A DNA stretch of 64,000 nt from Bugula neritina. Its lineage: Eukaryota; Bryozoa; Gymnolaemata; Cheilostomatida; Bugulidae. The notes beneath the pieces were generated by a model. That model searched no databases. It saw only the letters and a program-made list of their open reading frames with translations, and was not told the origin of the DNA. Positions within the stretch are counted from its first letter, which is position 1. Every line of letters starts with the position of its first letter. The stretch lies in NCBI GenBank assembly GCA_964035545.1, contig OZ037765.1, positions 22,204,495 through 22,268,494 of the forward strand. Direction: 5' to 3'. Both the position numbers and the translations under genes were made by a program. Positions 13,860-24,283 of the stretch are shown here, one piece after another.

Positions 13860-14036
13860 AAACTGACATACTGATACTGATACTCATACTCATACTGGCT
13901 ACTCATACTGATACTCATAGTCATACTCATAGTGATAGTCAATGTCATAGTGATAGTCAATAGTCATACTCGTAGAGTTCGACTATAGAAATACTCATAG
14001 TCATAGTGATAGTATTACTATTACTATTAGTATTAG
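13860..14036. repeat. Degenerate hexanucleotide array (CATACT/GATACT/CATAGT)
   Basis: Imperfect 6-bp units of the form (C/G)ATA(C/G)T repeat for about 180 bp and drift from ACTCAT to AGTCAT and AGTGAT versions along the array. It is one of several such blocks in the window. Confidence 0.75.
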
Positions 14037-14267
14037 TTAAAACTTGAAGTTATACTTAATCTTATAGAAAAATAGATCAACAATAACATTAACTCACTCA
14101 TTATGATTATAATTATGATTACACTTACAGTTAATTGCAGTAGTCCGATAGGTGTAGCAAAAGCTTTTAGTTTTAGTTTTACTTTTAATATTTCTAATGA
14201 TATTTATATTATTATTATACATTCATTTTTATTTTCAATGGTTTAATTTTATATATGATCATAATGT

Positions 14268-14300
14268 ACGAGGGCGATTCGAAAAGTAAAGATAATTTTA
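14268..14300 (+). mobile_element. Mariner-like terminal inverted repeat remnant
   Basis: TACGAGGGCGATTCGAAAAG followed by TAAAG resembles the terminal sequences of mariner-family elements (ACGAGGG-G-TTC-AAAAGT), and it starts at a TA dinucleotide, the mariner target. No matching opposite end or transposase exon was found nearby, so it is a solo end or a chance match. Confidence 0.4.
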
Positions 14301-14364
14301 TCATAAGTCAAGTTGAAGCTGTAATATCCTGGCAAGTCAACACAATTTTGTCAGTGTCTGGTAA

Positions 14365-14580
14365 AAATGGCACCTGTAAAACTGGCACAGGTAATAATGG
14401 CACAAATGACAAAGTAAGTAAAAATGGCACATTTGTGCCATTATTACCTGTGCCATCATTACCCGTGTCATTTTTACAGTGCCATTTTTACCTGTGCCAT
14501 TTTTACAGTGCCATTTTTACCTGTGCCATTTTTACAGTGCCATTTTTACCTGTGCCATTTTTACAGGTGCCATTTTTATC
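14365..14580. repeat. 26-bp inverted repeat and 29-bp GTGCCATTTTT tandem repeat
   Basis: Left arm 14383-14408 and right arm 14430-14455 are perfect reverse complements separated by 21 bp. The right arm runs into about three copies of a 29-bp unit made of two related halves, ACAGTGCCATTTTT and ACCTGTGCCATTTTT. The left arm is flanked by the same motif in the opposite orientation (AAAAATGGCACCTGTAAAA). The block is therefore a minisatellite folded on itself. Confidence 0.85.
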
Positions 14581-14789
14581 TAAAATCATTTCTGTCATCT
14601 TAGTACTACTACTATCTGTTTTATTCCCTCAGCGTAAGATTCAGTAAATTGACTCAGTAAAAATTCGCTCACAGTAGTTTTGACCTTGCCATGAGTCTCT
14701 AAGTGAATGAATACCTCTGGCATGGAACTTCAAAGCACCAAAGAGATGGTAATTAGAATGTGCAAGATTAGGATTGTAAAGTGGATGCC

Positions 14790-14900
14790 TTGATAGTTCC
14801 CAACCTAATTGGTTGCTGGTCTCAATGGTTCAAGTGGCAGAGTGTGCCCTTGAAGTGTTTTTGTGGTATGGGAATAATATTGATTCTTCAAAGTAAATTT
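14790..14900 (+). repeat. Possible tRNA-derived SINE fragment
   Basis: TGGTTCAAGTG at 14826-14836 fits the RNA polymerase III A-box consensus TRGYNNARNNG, and the surrounding sequence (GGCAGAGTGTGCCCTTGAAG) looks like a decayed tRNA head. No good B box or intact cloverleaf follows, so this is a weak call. Confidence 0.3.
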
Positions 14901-16300
14901 ATTTGTCTCTAACTACTGACAATCCAGTGTCAGCATCCCAACAGCATTTTAAATTGTAATTAAATGCCTTCTGCTGCCAATCAGTTTTTGTAGCACTAGA
15001 AAAAAAGGTTCTCTAATATAGGAAAAGCAAAATCACTGTAGAACATAGCAGTGCGTCTCAAGCTTTCCGATCCATAAATTTGTACACAAAGTGTTAGATG
15101 GCAGAAGACATGTAATAATTGTGATTTTTATATACTTGATTTTCATGGTGATGGTTGAGTCACCTTGTTCATTTCGATATTAAGAAATGTTCAAGGAAAT
15201 GATCAGTAAATTTTTGTTAGTTGAGTTAATCACCCAATTATACCTATAGATCTTGCACTCAGTAGCTGTAGGTGTAGTCAACATGAGCAAAGTGATACTA
15301 AATTTACTACTACTTACTATTATCACTGTCCTAATAGTAATGATAGTGATTGTGTAAGTTTTCAATACATTTATTATTAATATATTTTGTAATAAGTATT
15401 AGCATTAGTGGATAGTACTAATACTTTCTCTAGCTACTATTCTTGTAGTACTATTGCTACTGATTATTGATTGTTAAGATGTGAGTAATCAATTACTCAG
15501 GTCTGCTCTTACTAACGACAAGGCTAACTTCTAAATAGCCTTTTCACAGTCTTGTAATTACTACTATGCTAAGTATAGCGTGTAGTCTATAGCTATTGAC
15601 AACTCGATGTAAAGGTGCAAGGCCTAAGAGTATAATATTTTTTCAAATTAGCTGTTCAATGATGAGTTATGCATATATTATTTTCTGTTTCTTATGCAAT
15701 AAATGGTATCCATTACATTTTTATTGGGTATACCTAATTTTCGGGGACTAAAGCTAAATATCATTGTGACACAATAATATCAATTATAAGGGTAAAGCTT
15801 GTTTACTTGCGATATTCTATTGGTTGATTTAAATTAGTTTATGTTTGTATTTTAATCTTATATATGTATTTATAGCAAGATGTTTGTATAGTGTAACTGT
15901 TCAAATTATATTCCAGTCATTGTTAATGCCAAGTTTGATCTCAAAACAAAGTTATGCGCAAATAGGAAAGTCACAAACCTTTTGGACTTTCTAGGAATAT
16001 CAGCTATGTTATATTCAGTATCTTTATATTGTTATTTAATAAATTTTGGGTTTAAAGCAAGATTGACCATTATGCCTAAATCGGCTCTAAATATTAATGA
16101 AATTTCTTTGCTCTGCAAAAACTACAATGCATTTAATGTTGATTTTGTTACTTTCGCAATAACCATGAATATAGTTGTGTTTGTACTAGCCAAAGTAAGA
16201 TTTCTTTTTATCAAACACGCTAAATTTATCATGAATTGTTTCAATAATCTATTTAGTGGTTATAGATTTACAATAAACTTGGTAGAATAGAATACTCACC

Positions 16301-19300
16301 ATGGCAACGCTATCTGAGTTACTTCCTTTTATTGTTATGGGATTTGCTGCATTTGGCCTTCATAATGCCATCCACCGAATTGATGAGGGTGAGTCTTTAC
16401 TAAGCTTACATTTGAAGTGCATTTTATTCTAATAGAAGTTTTGCATTATTGATTGAATATTTATTCCCTCCAAGTGTTATCCAAACTCATGTTCATATTT
16501 TGTTAGGTCATGTGGGAGTGTACTACCGGGTAAGTTGAATATTTATTACGTAATAATGAATAAATTAGTTGCTTTTACCCTCTTAGTTTGTGGTTGTTTG
16601 TTTTTAAATAATTCACTTTGTAGAATGTATTAACTTTTGTATAGCACATCTTATATTGTAAAACATGTTCTCTGACTAGTTTTATGATTGTATGGTAATA
16701 TTACACAAATAATGCTTAATTATAATTTGAAAAGAGACAGTTTAAATGTGTCAGTGTGTAAGTACATAGCACAATAAACAAGTTTGTTATAGGGAGGTGC
16801 TTTGCTTTCAACTGTTAATGGACCTGGGTACCATTTGATGATGCCTTTTGTCACCATTTTTCGAAGTGTTCAAACCACAATGCAAACTGACGAAGTTAAG
16901 AATGTGCCGTGCGGAACAAGGTAAATAATTAATGTTCTGTATTTAAAAACACCTTCTAGTATATTGCACTGTAGATTTATTTCTATAAACATTGTCTGTT
17001 ATCTTTTCACTTAGTTTGCTCAATATAAGAAACAACTATAAGCTATACCAGCAGTTTCACCTTACCTTATGTAAATTTAAAAAAATATTTTTGAGGAGAG
17101 TGAGGTAGGTTGGATTTTATTTTGAACTTTCTTAGTAACATAGCTGGAAGGCTTTAAATACGCTATCTGTAGTTAGATGCCTTTATTGTCACCACCCAAA
17201 ACTTTAGTTAAAATCTAACCAAGTGTCTGCTACTATACAGAATGGTTCTTCTTTCTGTCAATTGGGGAAGAAAGAATAATTCTTATATTTAATCATGTTT
17301 AAATTCAATAGAATTGCTTCTCGTAGTATTTATTATTTTATGTATTTTTGTAGTGGAGGTGTAATGATCTACTTTGATAGAGTTGAAGTTGTTAATATTT
17401 TAAAGACTTCCGCTGCTTACGATATAGTCAAGAATTACACAGCAGACTATGATAGAACACTTATATACAACAAAATCCACCACGAACTCAATCAATTCTG
17501 TAGTGTTCACACTCTACAGGAAGTCTACATTGATCTCTTCGGTATGTGCTCTCCTGCAACACAAATATCTCTTTGAATATTTGCAAATGAATTTATCTCG
17601 CCATATTATTAATTAAACTCATAATATGAAAGTTGCAATAAATTCGGGTCCAATGCAAAAATTTTTTTATAAATTTCACTGTCGAGTTTTATAAATTTTA
17701 ACGGGAGTAAATATTTTATGAAATAGTTGTTCTTTTCTGTGATTTTTTTTACATATTTGTAAAGTTATCAATATGAAATGACTGCAATATTAGCTTTTAG
17801 TATTTTGACAGATGTTTTATATATTGAAGCATACTGCTCACAGTATGAATTTTTCTGCCTAGTAAATTTATTTGCTTAAGTGTGTTAACACTTTCATTCA
17901 TCTAACTGGAAATTTAAATATCCGTATCATTTGAGGGCAACAACTTATACAAATGTTATGCCGAAACTCAAGGCAAGTAAAATACCATTTCTCATGCCTG
18001 CTTATATAATAGGGTTAAGCAAACTGAATACTGCTCATACTTTTGGAATATTCAGTATTTGAGGTTGGCTAAATTTATTCAGTGTAAATAAGGTGTATGC
18101 TACAACGCAAGATATTTCTTGAAAAGTTTTATGGATAAATGTTTATATGTTGATTATGCTTTTATTACGGTTTTTTCTTCATTATACTGCACATAACTCC
18201 TTAATCTGTGGTTAGATTCAGTCAAATTGTTCATGAATGCAAAATGTGTCAAAATTCAAGACCTGATTGTTTTAATGAATTTTCATATTGCATTGAGTGC
18301 TGGGCTAATGGCTTTATTCTCATGCATAATACATTCTTATTTTAGATCAGATTGATGAAAACTTAAAGCTTGCCTTACAGGATGATTTGGATAAACTAGC
18401 ACCAGGTCTAATAGTACAAGCTGTAAGAGTGACTAAACCGAAAATACCCGAAACAATTAGAAAAAACTATGAAGAAATGTATGTAGCTTCTGTTACAACG
18501 TAGTTGCATACCCCTCTTTAGCTATATACTAGCAAGTATTGTGTTTTAACATGGCGTTTATATTTTGCATTACTTGTTAAATGCTGCAATTCAATATGCT
18601 TTAGGGAGCAAGAAAAGACCAAACTGCTAATAGCTGTTCAGAGGCAGAAAGTTATAGAAAAAGAAGCCGAAACAGAACGAAAAAGAGCTATTATTGGTAA
18701 GACCTGTTTTTATAGCTTGAAATAGAAAAATGCAAACTATCAACTTGAGTAAATAAGTTATGCATGTGAATAGGTAGACAGAAATGCTTGTAGATTGATA
18801 ATTTGCTCAACGTGAATGATTCTCAAAACTAGTTCTCTGGTTTTAGAGGCTGAGAAGCAGCAGCAAGTTGCTAAAATAACCTGGATGCAGAATATTGAGC
18901 AGAAGGAAGCCCAGAAGAAAATTTCTGAAATAGAAGGTGAAACTTGACTATATTTCTAAATAGTGATGCTATATTGCAGTGGCATTAAAGTAGTTTATTA
19001 TATAAAAGTAGTTTGAATGCCATACTTTATTTCCGAATCGTGTTGTGTATCTGATATTCAGACTAATATCTTGTATCGTGTTTAGATCAATCTCATCTTG
19101 CCAAGGAGAAAGCCAGGACAGACGCAGAATTCTACAAGGCTTCAAAAGAAGCTCAGTCAAATCAGGTAAGTTGAATAGCACAACTGTAATAGGAAAGATG
19201 AAAAGTAAATGGGAAAGCCTATCTAGTGACTGTGATTGTTTGTCAGATAGTTGATCCATCCAAGTGTTTACAGATATTTCAACCTTCAATGGAGGAGATA

Positions 19301-19761
19301 TCTGATCAACTCTCTAATATTAAATCTAGTAAAAAAATCTGAAGAAACTATTGAAGTTATGGCTATTTTTTTACTGCGTGTGAAAGGTTTTAATAATAGC
19401 CATTTGTAGAGTATTTAATTTGCTTAAAATTAGCACTATGTAGTTTCACATCTTGAAATTTCTAATAAGTTAGTCAAACCCTACATTGACTACACAAAAT
19501 AAAAATTAATTTTTTTTTACCAGTTCGGTAAACATTGCCGATAATAGGTTTTTTATTTTCTGAAATTTATATACGTATATATTATATATATAAATTTATT
19601 GAATTTTGTAGTTGAGATTTACCCCAGAGTATCTTGAATACATGCGAGTCCAAGCCATAGCTAGCAATACAAAAATCTACTTTGGGGACAGTATTCCCAC
19701 TATGTTCACTGGCAATACGGATATTTCCGCTACTGTTGCCAAAAAATCATCGACAAAATAA
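16301..19761 (+). CDS. ERLIN1/2: Erlin (ER lipid-raft SPFH protein)
   Basis: Nine exons: 16301-16388, 16507-16529 (23 nt), 16793-16920, 17354-17541, 18346-18478, 18605-18696, 18847-18936, 19086-19165, 19612-19761. They encode 323 residues, slightly shorter than vertebrate erlins. Seen in order: an N-terminal hydrophobic anchor ([18 protein letters not shown]); the SPFH/prohibitin domain from [14 protein letters not shown]; the erlin signature [20 protein letters not shown] with a glycosylation sequon [15 protein letters not shown]; a long charged coiled coil ([11 protein letters not shown]); and [14 protein letters not shown]. The C-terminal tail is short, ending in KKSSTK. Erlins form large ER-membrane rings that bind cholesterol-rich domains and present IP3 receptors and SREBP-pathway proteins to RNF170 and ERAD. 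One gene is seen here; whether it is the single pre-duplication erlin cannot be told from this window. Confidence 0.96.
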
Positions 19762-20150
19762 CCTTAGTGATGTCACACATTGCAAACACTCAAAATTTCA
19801 GTTATTGCCCAAATTAAGATGTTACAATGGCCTGCTGTATATTTAATCTCTTTCACCAACTTATTTAGTGAACATTCAATCTACATTTGTTTGTTTTATA
19901 AAATTTGCTGTATGTATAACAATACAACTGCTCATTGCCTGTAATTGTATAGTAGTGTTGCTCAATATTAGCAAAGCTTAGTTTTTCCATCATAATGCTG
20001 TAGTAATATTGTTGTTCACTGATTTTTTACTATTCAATTTATTATAAAATATGTACAATAAAGAAATTCATTCTCTGAAATGTTGATTAGTAGAGAAAAA
20101 GTCTGTCCAATGCAGCATTTTCAGTTGATTCATATCTCTGTGTTGTTCTG
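19762..20150. other. Convergent 3' ends of ERLIN and PTRH2
   Basis: The 389-bp gap between the two stop codons holds a plus-strand AATAAA at 20057-20062 (ERLIN) and a minus-strand AATAAA at 20043-20038 (PTRH2). If both are used, cleavage downstream of each makes the two 3' UTRs overlap by several tens of bases. Confidence 0.6.
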
Positions 20151-21886
20151 TCATAATAACTTAAGGCTTCCTGTTACTTCATTTACTAGATTAACTGGTC
20201 CTGAAAATATACATACACTTTGATGACGAATACTTGGCTACATGTAAAATAATTCACATACAAGCATTCAAAATAAACTATACCAATCAAGTTGTCAAGG
20301 GAGCTCTTTTCATACTTTAACCAAATATAGTATGAATTATACACATTTATCTACTTTTAGCTAATTAGAATATTGTTTGTTTTACAAAAAAGTGTGTGTG
20401 TAAATGGAAAAAAATCGAATAACTTTTATTTACAAAAACAACAATGATCATGGTTAGATAAGAAAGGTGTAATTAGTGATCATTGTGGTAAATTTATCGA
20501 TAGTACAACATAGTCAAGAGAGTTGACGGTAAGAAAATTTACCTGGTCCAACAGCTAGTGCAGTTAGTGAGCCTGGAGCAATCTGTGTTCTCCCGGCATC
20601 ACGTATTATTTGACTAGGTAAACCAAGTTCATTGGCATGCTTTGCTAATTGTACTCTGCAACATAATAATTAGTTATCTTATAACTCTCATATATTCCTC
20701 CAACACGAATGTCGTGACGCATTACAAAACATATATACTCAAACTATTCTAAGGTAACTTTAAGATTAGCCCTCAAAATCATCCAAAGTATACATAAGTA
20801 TAATGTTTGCAGTTCCATGAAGTGAAATATTGGCAAACAGTACATATGATCTACTCACAGAGTCTCTTCATTCTCTACCTTAGTTACTATCTTTGGCTGT
20901 CCACACCACTCCCATTTTCTTAACAGCTCTGGATCCTTCCTGGTCAGTCTCTTAACACTTCCACAAGCAGCATGGCAGGACTATTATCAAAAATATGAAA
21001 ACTACAGATAAAACTTTCCATAATCACTAACAAAAATGTTAAATTTAAAATTCCATTTTATTAGTGGTATTGAATGCATAAACCAATTGCTTGTAAAAAG
21101 TTCAAAGGTTTTAGTAAAGTTATTTAGTTTAATTTAATTCATGTAGTACTTACTAACAGAGATATGTATATAATAAAAAGTAATGCAATAACAATACCTA
21201 TTTAGAATGCAGATAACACAATCTGAAAGCTTGATATATTTATGTAATATTAAAATGAAAATAGGCGAGTCCGAAGAAAAACTAACACTGAAAAGTGAGA
21301 AGATAATATTGGGGCAGAGTTTCTCTAAATGATATTTCTCAAGTACTGTTTTGAAAAACAAATAGCCTATTGTCATTCTTCTGGGATTACCAATCACCTT
21401 AAAGATATTGAGCCAAACGATTCACAACAAACTAAGTAAATTTACTACCTCACAACTATGAATTTTCTTAACAAACTCAAATGTAGCAAGTTTTTGAACA
21501 TTAAGACATTAAACCAACCTGTGCGGCGATTTTCCCTTTACCCATTTTCAGATCATTTCTTATGACTACCACCATTTTATATTCACCGTCATTAGAAAAG
21601 TGAAAATCCTAAAATTGGAAAGATTTGAGAAACTTGAATACAAACTAAAACAACTACAGATAACAAAAATAAAAAAATAACTCTTTTAGTTTACTAATTC
21701 TAAATAGAAAATTGAAAAAACAGAATTTACCTCCTCATCTTCTTCACTGCTGTCTGAAGCAATGCTGACTACTCGAGATCTATTCCCTAAACTTGTGACT
21801 GAAGTACGCACAAGACTTCGAAGGAAATAGCCTAGTATGATGCCCGCCCCAGCTGATGCAACAATGGTAGTCAATGATGAAGCCAT
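20151..21886 (-). CDS. PTRH2: Peptidyl-tRNA hydrolase 2, mitochondrial
   Basis: Five exons in transcription order: 21886-21731, 21608-21519, 20980-20859, 20655-20543, 20200-20151, giving 176 residues (human 179). Seen: an N-terminal hydrophobic segment ([20 protein letters not shown]) matching the outer-membrane anchor of the family; an acidic linker (DSSEEDEE); then the PTH2 fold with the active-site stretch [24 protein letters not shown], and the second signature [12 protein letters not shown], whose Asp and Thr are catalytic in the family. The last residues are TGSLKLL. It hydrolyses peptidyl-tRNA released from ribosomes and, in vertebrates (where it is called Bit1), links to integrin signalling and anoikis. 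I chose the ATG of MASSL because an acceptor-like TGCTTTGTAG lies just before it. An in-frame ATG at 21904 would add MLLCSF if that intron is not used. Confidence 0.95.
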
Positions 21887-22567
21887 GAAACTACAAAGCA
21901 ACATATACAGTGAGTTAAGATGTTAAATATAAAAATTAAAACATTTATAACACAAATTAGAGAAGTTTTATTATGTGGCTTTTAAGAGCAAAACCAATGC
22001 TAAATTTTTTCCTTTAAACAAATAATGTAACTAAATTGATGTTACTGGCTGAAGAAAGAGCAAAATTCAAAATCACAAGCCTCAATTTTCTTGCAACCAA
22101 ATATTGCATCTGGAATCATCTTTTATTTGATAAATATTTAAAGGAGAAAGAGCATAATCTTACATTGACAGACCAGAAAATATAATTAACCTTTAAACTA
22201 CACAATACTGCATGTTACACTCTACAATGACATTGCACTTTTTATTACAGAATTTACAAATTTTTATTAAAACACATCAACATGAACATGTGCAAGCAAG
22301 AACAGTAATAAACTGCCTCTTCTTTTTCAGTGAATACAGATTTCCACATTACAAACCAGTTCAACTGCTTTTTATTGTTTCAAAGACTTAACATTTGTCT
22401 GATTATCAAGCTTTGCTTCAAGTTAAAGCTCCACATCACATTCACTAGAAAAGGCTTTCAGTCTCAAAAATGACAATGAGTTGTAAATTAACTTCAAGTT
22501 ATAAGACTAAGAGTAAGAGAAGTGCCTAAAACTAGCTGTTAATGTTAAACTACAAGTAAATGTTTTT

Positions 22568-22945
22568 CATCAGTATCCCTATTAGTATTAGTATTAGTTA
22601 TTTACTTTTAGTATTAGTAGTAGTATTAATATATTGTCTACAGGATATTTAAATATTATTATTATAATTATAAATTGTTAATACTTAATAAATAATTTTT
22701 ATTATAATTATATCTATATCAATATGAACTAGGCTATGCGTATGCCTATTGGCTATTACTATTACTATTAGTATTACTGATTAGCGATTAGACCATTAAT
22801 ATTACTATTAGTATTAGTATTAGATTTAGTATTAGTATTACTATTTCTTAGTATGACTATGAGTATTACTATTAGTATTAGTATTACTATTAGTATTAGT
22901 AATACTATTAGTATTAGTATTAGTAATACTAATAGTAATACTGTA
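22568..22945. repeat. Degenerate (TTAGTA/TTACTA)n arrays
   Basis: Two stretches, 22568-22637 and 22740-22945, consist almost wholly of ATTAGT and ATTACT units in variable order, so most of the DNA is three-base steps of the form NTA. An AT-rich non-repeated stretch separates them. Confidence 0.8.
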
Positions 22946-23642
22946 TTAGCATTAATAATATTATATTTATTGAAGTTGAACTAAAACTGAGTTACAGTTA
23001 CAATAATTTAAAATTATTATCAATAAATAATATATTTAAAACTATAACTATAAGTATAACTAGGGCTAGAGGCATAATAATAATAAAAATAATTATAAGT
23101 ATAATAAATAATAAGATACTGGGACGGAACAGACAGACAACATTAATGTATGTCTAATAAACTTCTATTGGTCTAGGTCTTAGAACGTGCAAGGTGACCT
23201 TGACTAAGAAAACACTTCTTAAAATAATGCTGCTTGACTCACTAGTGCTGTAGTAACTTAAACGGGAATCTTGTAAGGACGCTCTTTGTTTAAAGACTCG
23301 TCCCCGTCAAATACAAATGCTCTTAATTTTGCGCTAACTTACGCCGAAATAAGTTTTCACCGTTCTACCAAATGCGATATGTCGACGGTGATGATCATGA
23401 TGATGATCGTTTTCATTTTGTCTTTATGATTATCACATTCATAATTATAGCTCACCTCGTAACTCACCTCGTTGATAGGAATATGATTGAGTATCAATAT
23501 TTAGTTATATGAATTTTATATATCATTAGATACACCTATTATAACTTGCACTAAATATGTTAATATTATTATTATTATATCAATCATGAAATTTAATTTT
23601 ATCATGATCATTCATCCATTATACTAAGTCTAGTTACTAATG

Positions 23643-23644
<2 letters not shown>

Positions 23645-23680
<36 letters not shown>

Positions 23681-23712
23681 CTACTACTGCTACTAACTAC
23701 CACCACCACCAC
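23645..23712. repeat. CTG/CTA and CCA trinucleotide microsatellite
   Basis: An uninterrupted run of CTG units at 23648-23676 passes into CTA/CTG mixtures and then a run of CCA units at 23699-23713. The position is non-coding, upstream of ANAPC7. On the minus strand it reads as a spurious poly-Ser peptide. Confidence 0.9.
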
Positions 23713-23859
23713 CGCTAGTATGTAGTTGTACCCATGAGACAAACTGAGTGATGAGACTGAGTATAAATTCACTATAAATTTGAATTTAATATTATAATTA
23801 TTAAAATAAAAATATAACATTGAGTGTAACTGTAAGATTAAGTAGTAGAACTATTACTA

Positions 23860-23938
23860 TAAGTTAAAGTATAAGTATTGCTATTATCATTTGTCTTACT
23901 ATTACTATTAGTATTACTATTAGCAATACTAATACTAA
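23860..23938. repeat. Short degenerate (ATTACT/ATTAGT) array
   Basis: Same type of hexanucleotide alternation as at 22568-22945. About 12 units can be read near 23878-23938. Confidence 0.65.
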
Positions 23939-24283
23939 ATCCTATAGTAAATATGAAAACATTTTTTCACTCACTTTCAGCTGCACAGCAGCATATAATG
24001 ATATATTCGTAATGATAATCATAATGTTAATTATAATAGCGGGTTGAACCTTTTTGATATTCTGTTGAATGGTTTATGAAATATATGCATTAAAAGCCAG
24101 TTATCTGTCCTACTTGTGAGGTGGATACACTTGCAAAAATGCATCAGATTTTTTGAAAATAAATACAATTTTTAATAAGCCATACTAAAATATATTTTCT
24201 TTTATCATATGGCCTGGTTTTTAATCAGTGACAATAATGTATTTCTTTACAGCATTCTCATCACTGCTTGTCTTGCTGTCAAA

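Larger units (their letters stand above)
11613..16300. other. Intergenic region between divergent TPGS2 and ERLIN
   Basis: No supported coding exon. It should hold the promoters of TPGS2 (leftward) and ERLIN (rightward). A donor-like GAGCTCAG|gtaaat read on the minus strand at 12231-12238 may end a non-coding first exon of TPGS2. The middle is AT-rich and low-complexity: GTGAAAGTGAA-like DNA at 13140-13205, CATACT-type hexamers at 13860-14036, and the mariner-like end plus hairpin near 14268-14580. Tetranucleotide or AT-only stretches make up much of the rest. Confidence 0.5.
21887..24283. other. Divergent promoter interval of PTRH2 and ANAPC7, with repeats
   Basis: No coding exon was found. 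Both genes show acceptor-like sites just before their first coding exons (TTGCTTTGTAG for PTRH2, ATTTCTTTACAG at 24241-24252 for ANAPC7), so non-coding first exons probably start inside this interval. The stretch 23210-23400 is less AT-rich and contains CGs, and is the best candidate for a shared promoter. It is bracketed by low-complexity arrays at 22568-22945 and 23645-23938. Confidence 0.5.

Noticed and set aside
13860-14036. CRISPR-like array
   Set aside because: Units are 6 bp and contiguous without spacers, and the genome is a eukaryote.
14255-14647. 130-codon plus-strand open frame
   Set aside because: It spans the mariner-like end, the hairpin and the 29-bp tandem repeat. Its C-terminal part is a repeat of VPFLPVPFLQ type created by the array.
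15982-16290. 102-codon plus-strand open frame just upstream of ERLIN
   Set aside because: AT-rich, hydrophobic and without family resemblance, with no splice continuity to ERLIN; it lies in the expected promoter/5' UTR area. It looks like chance.
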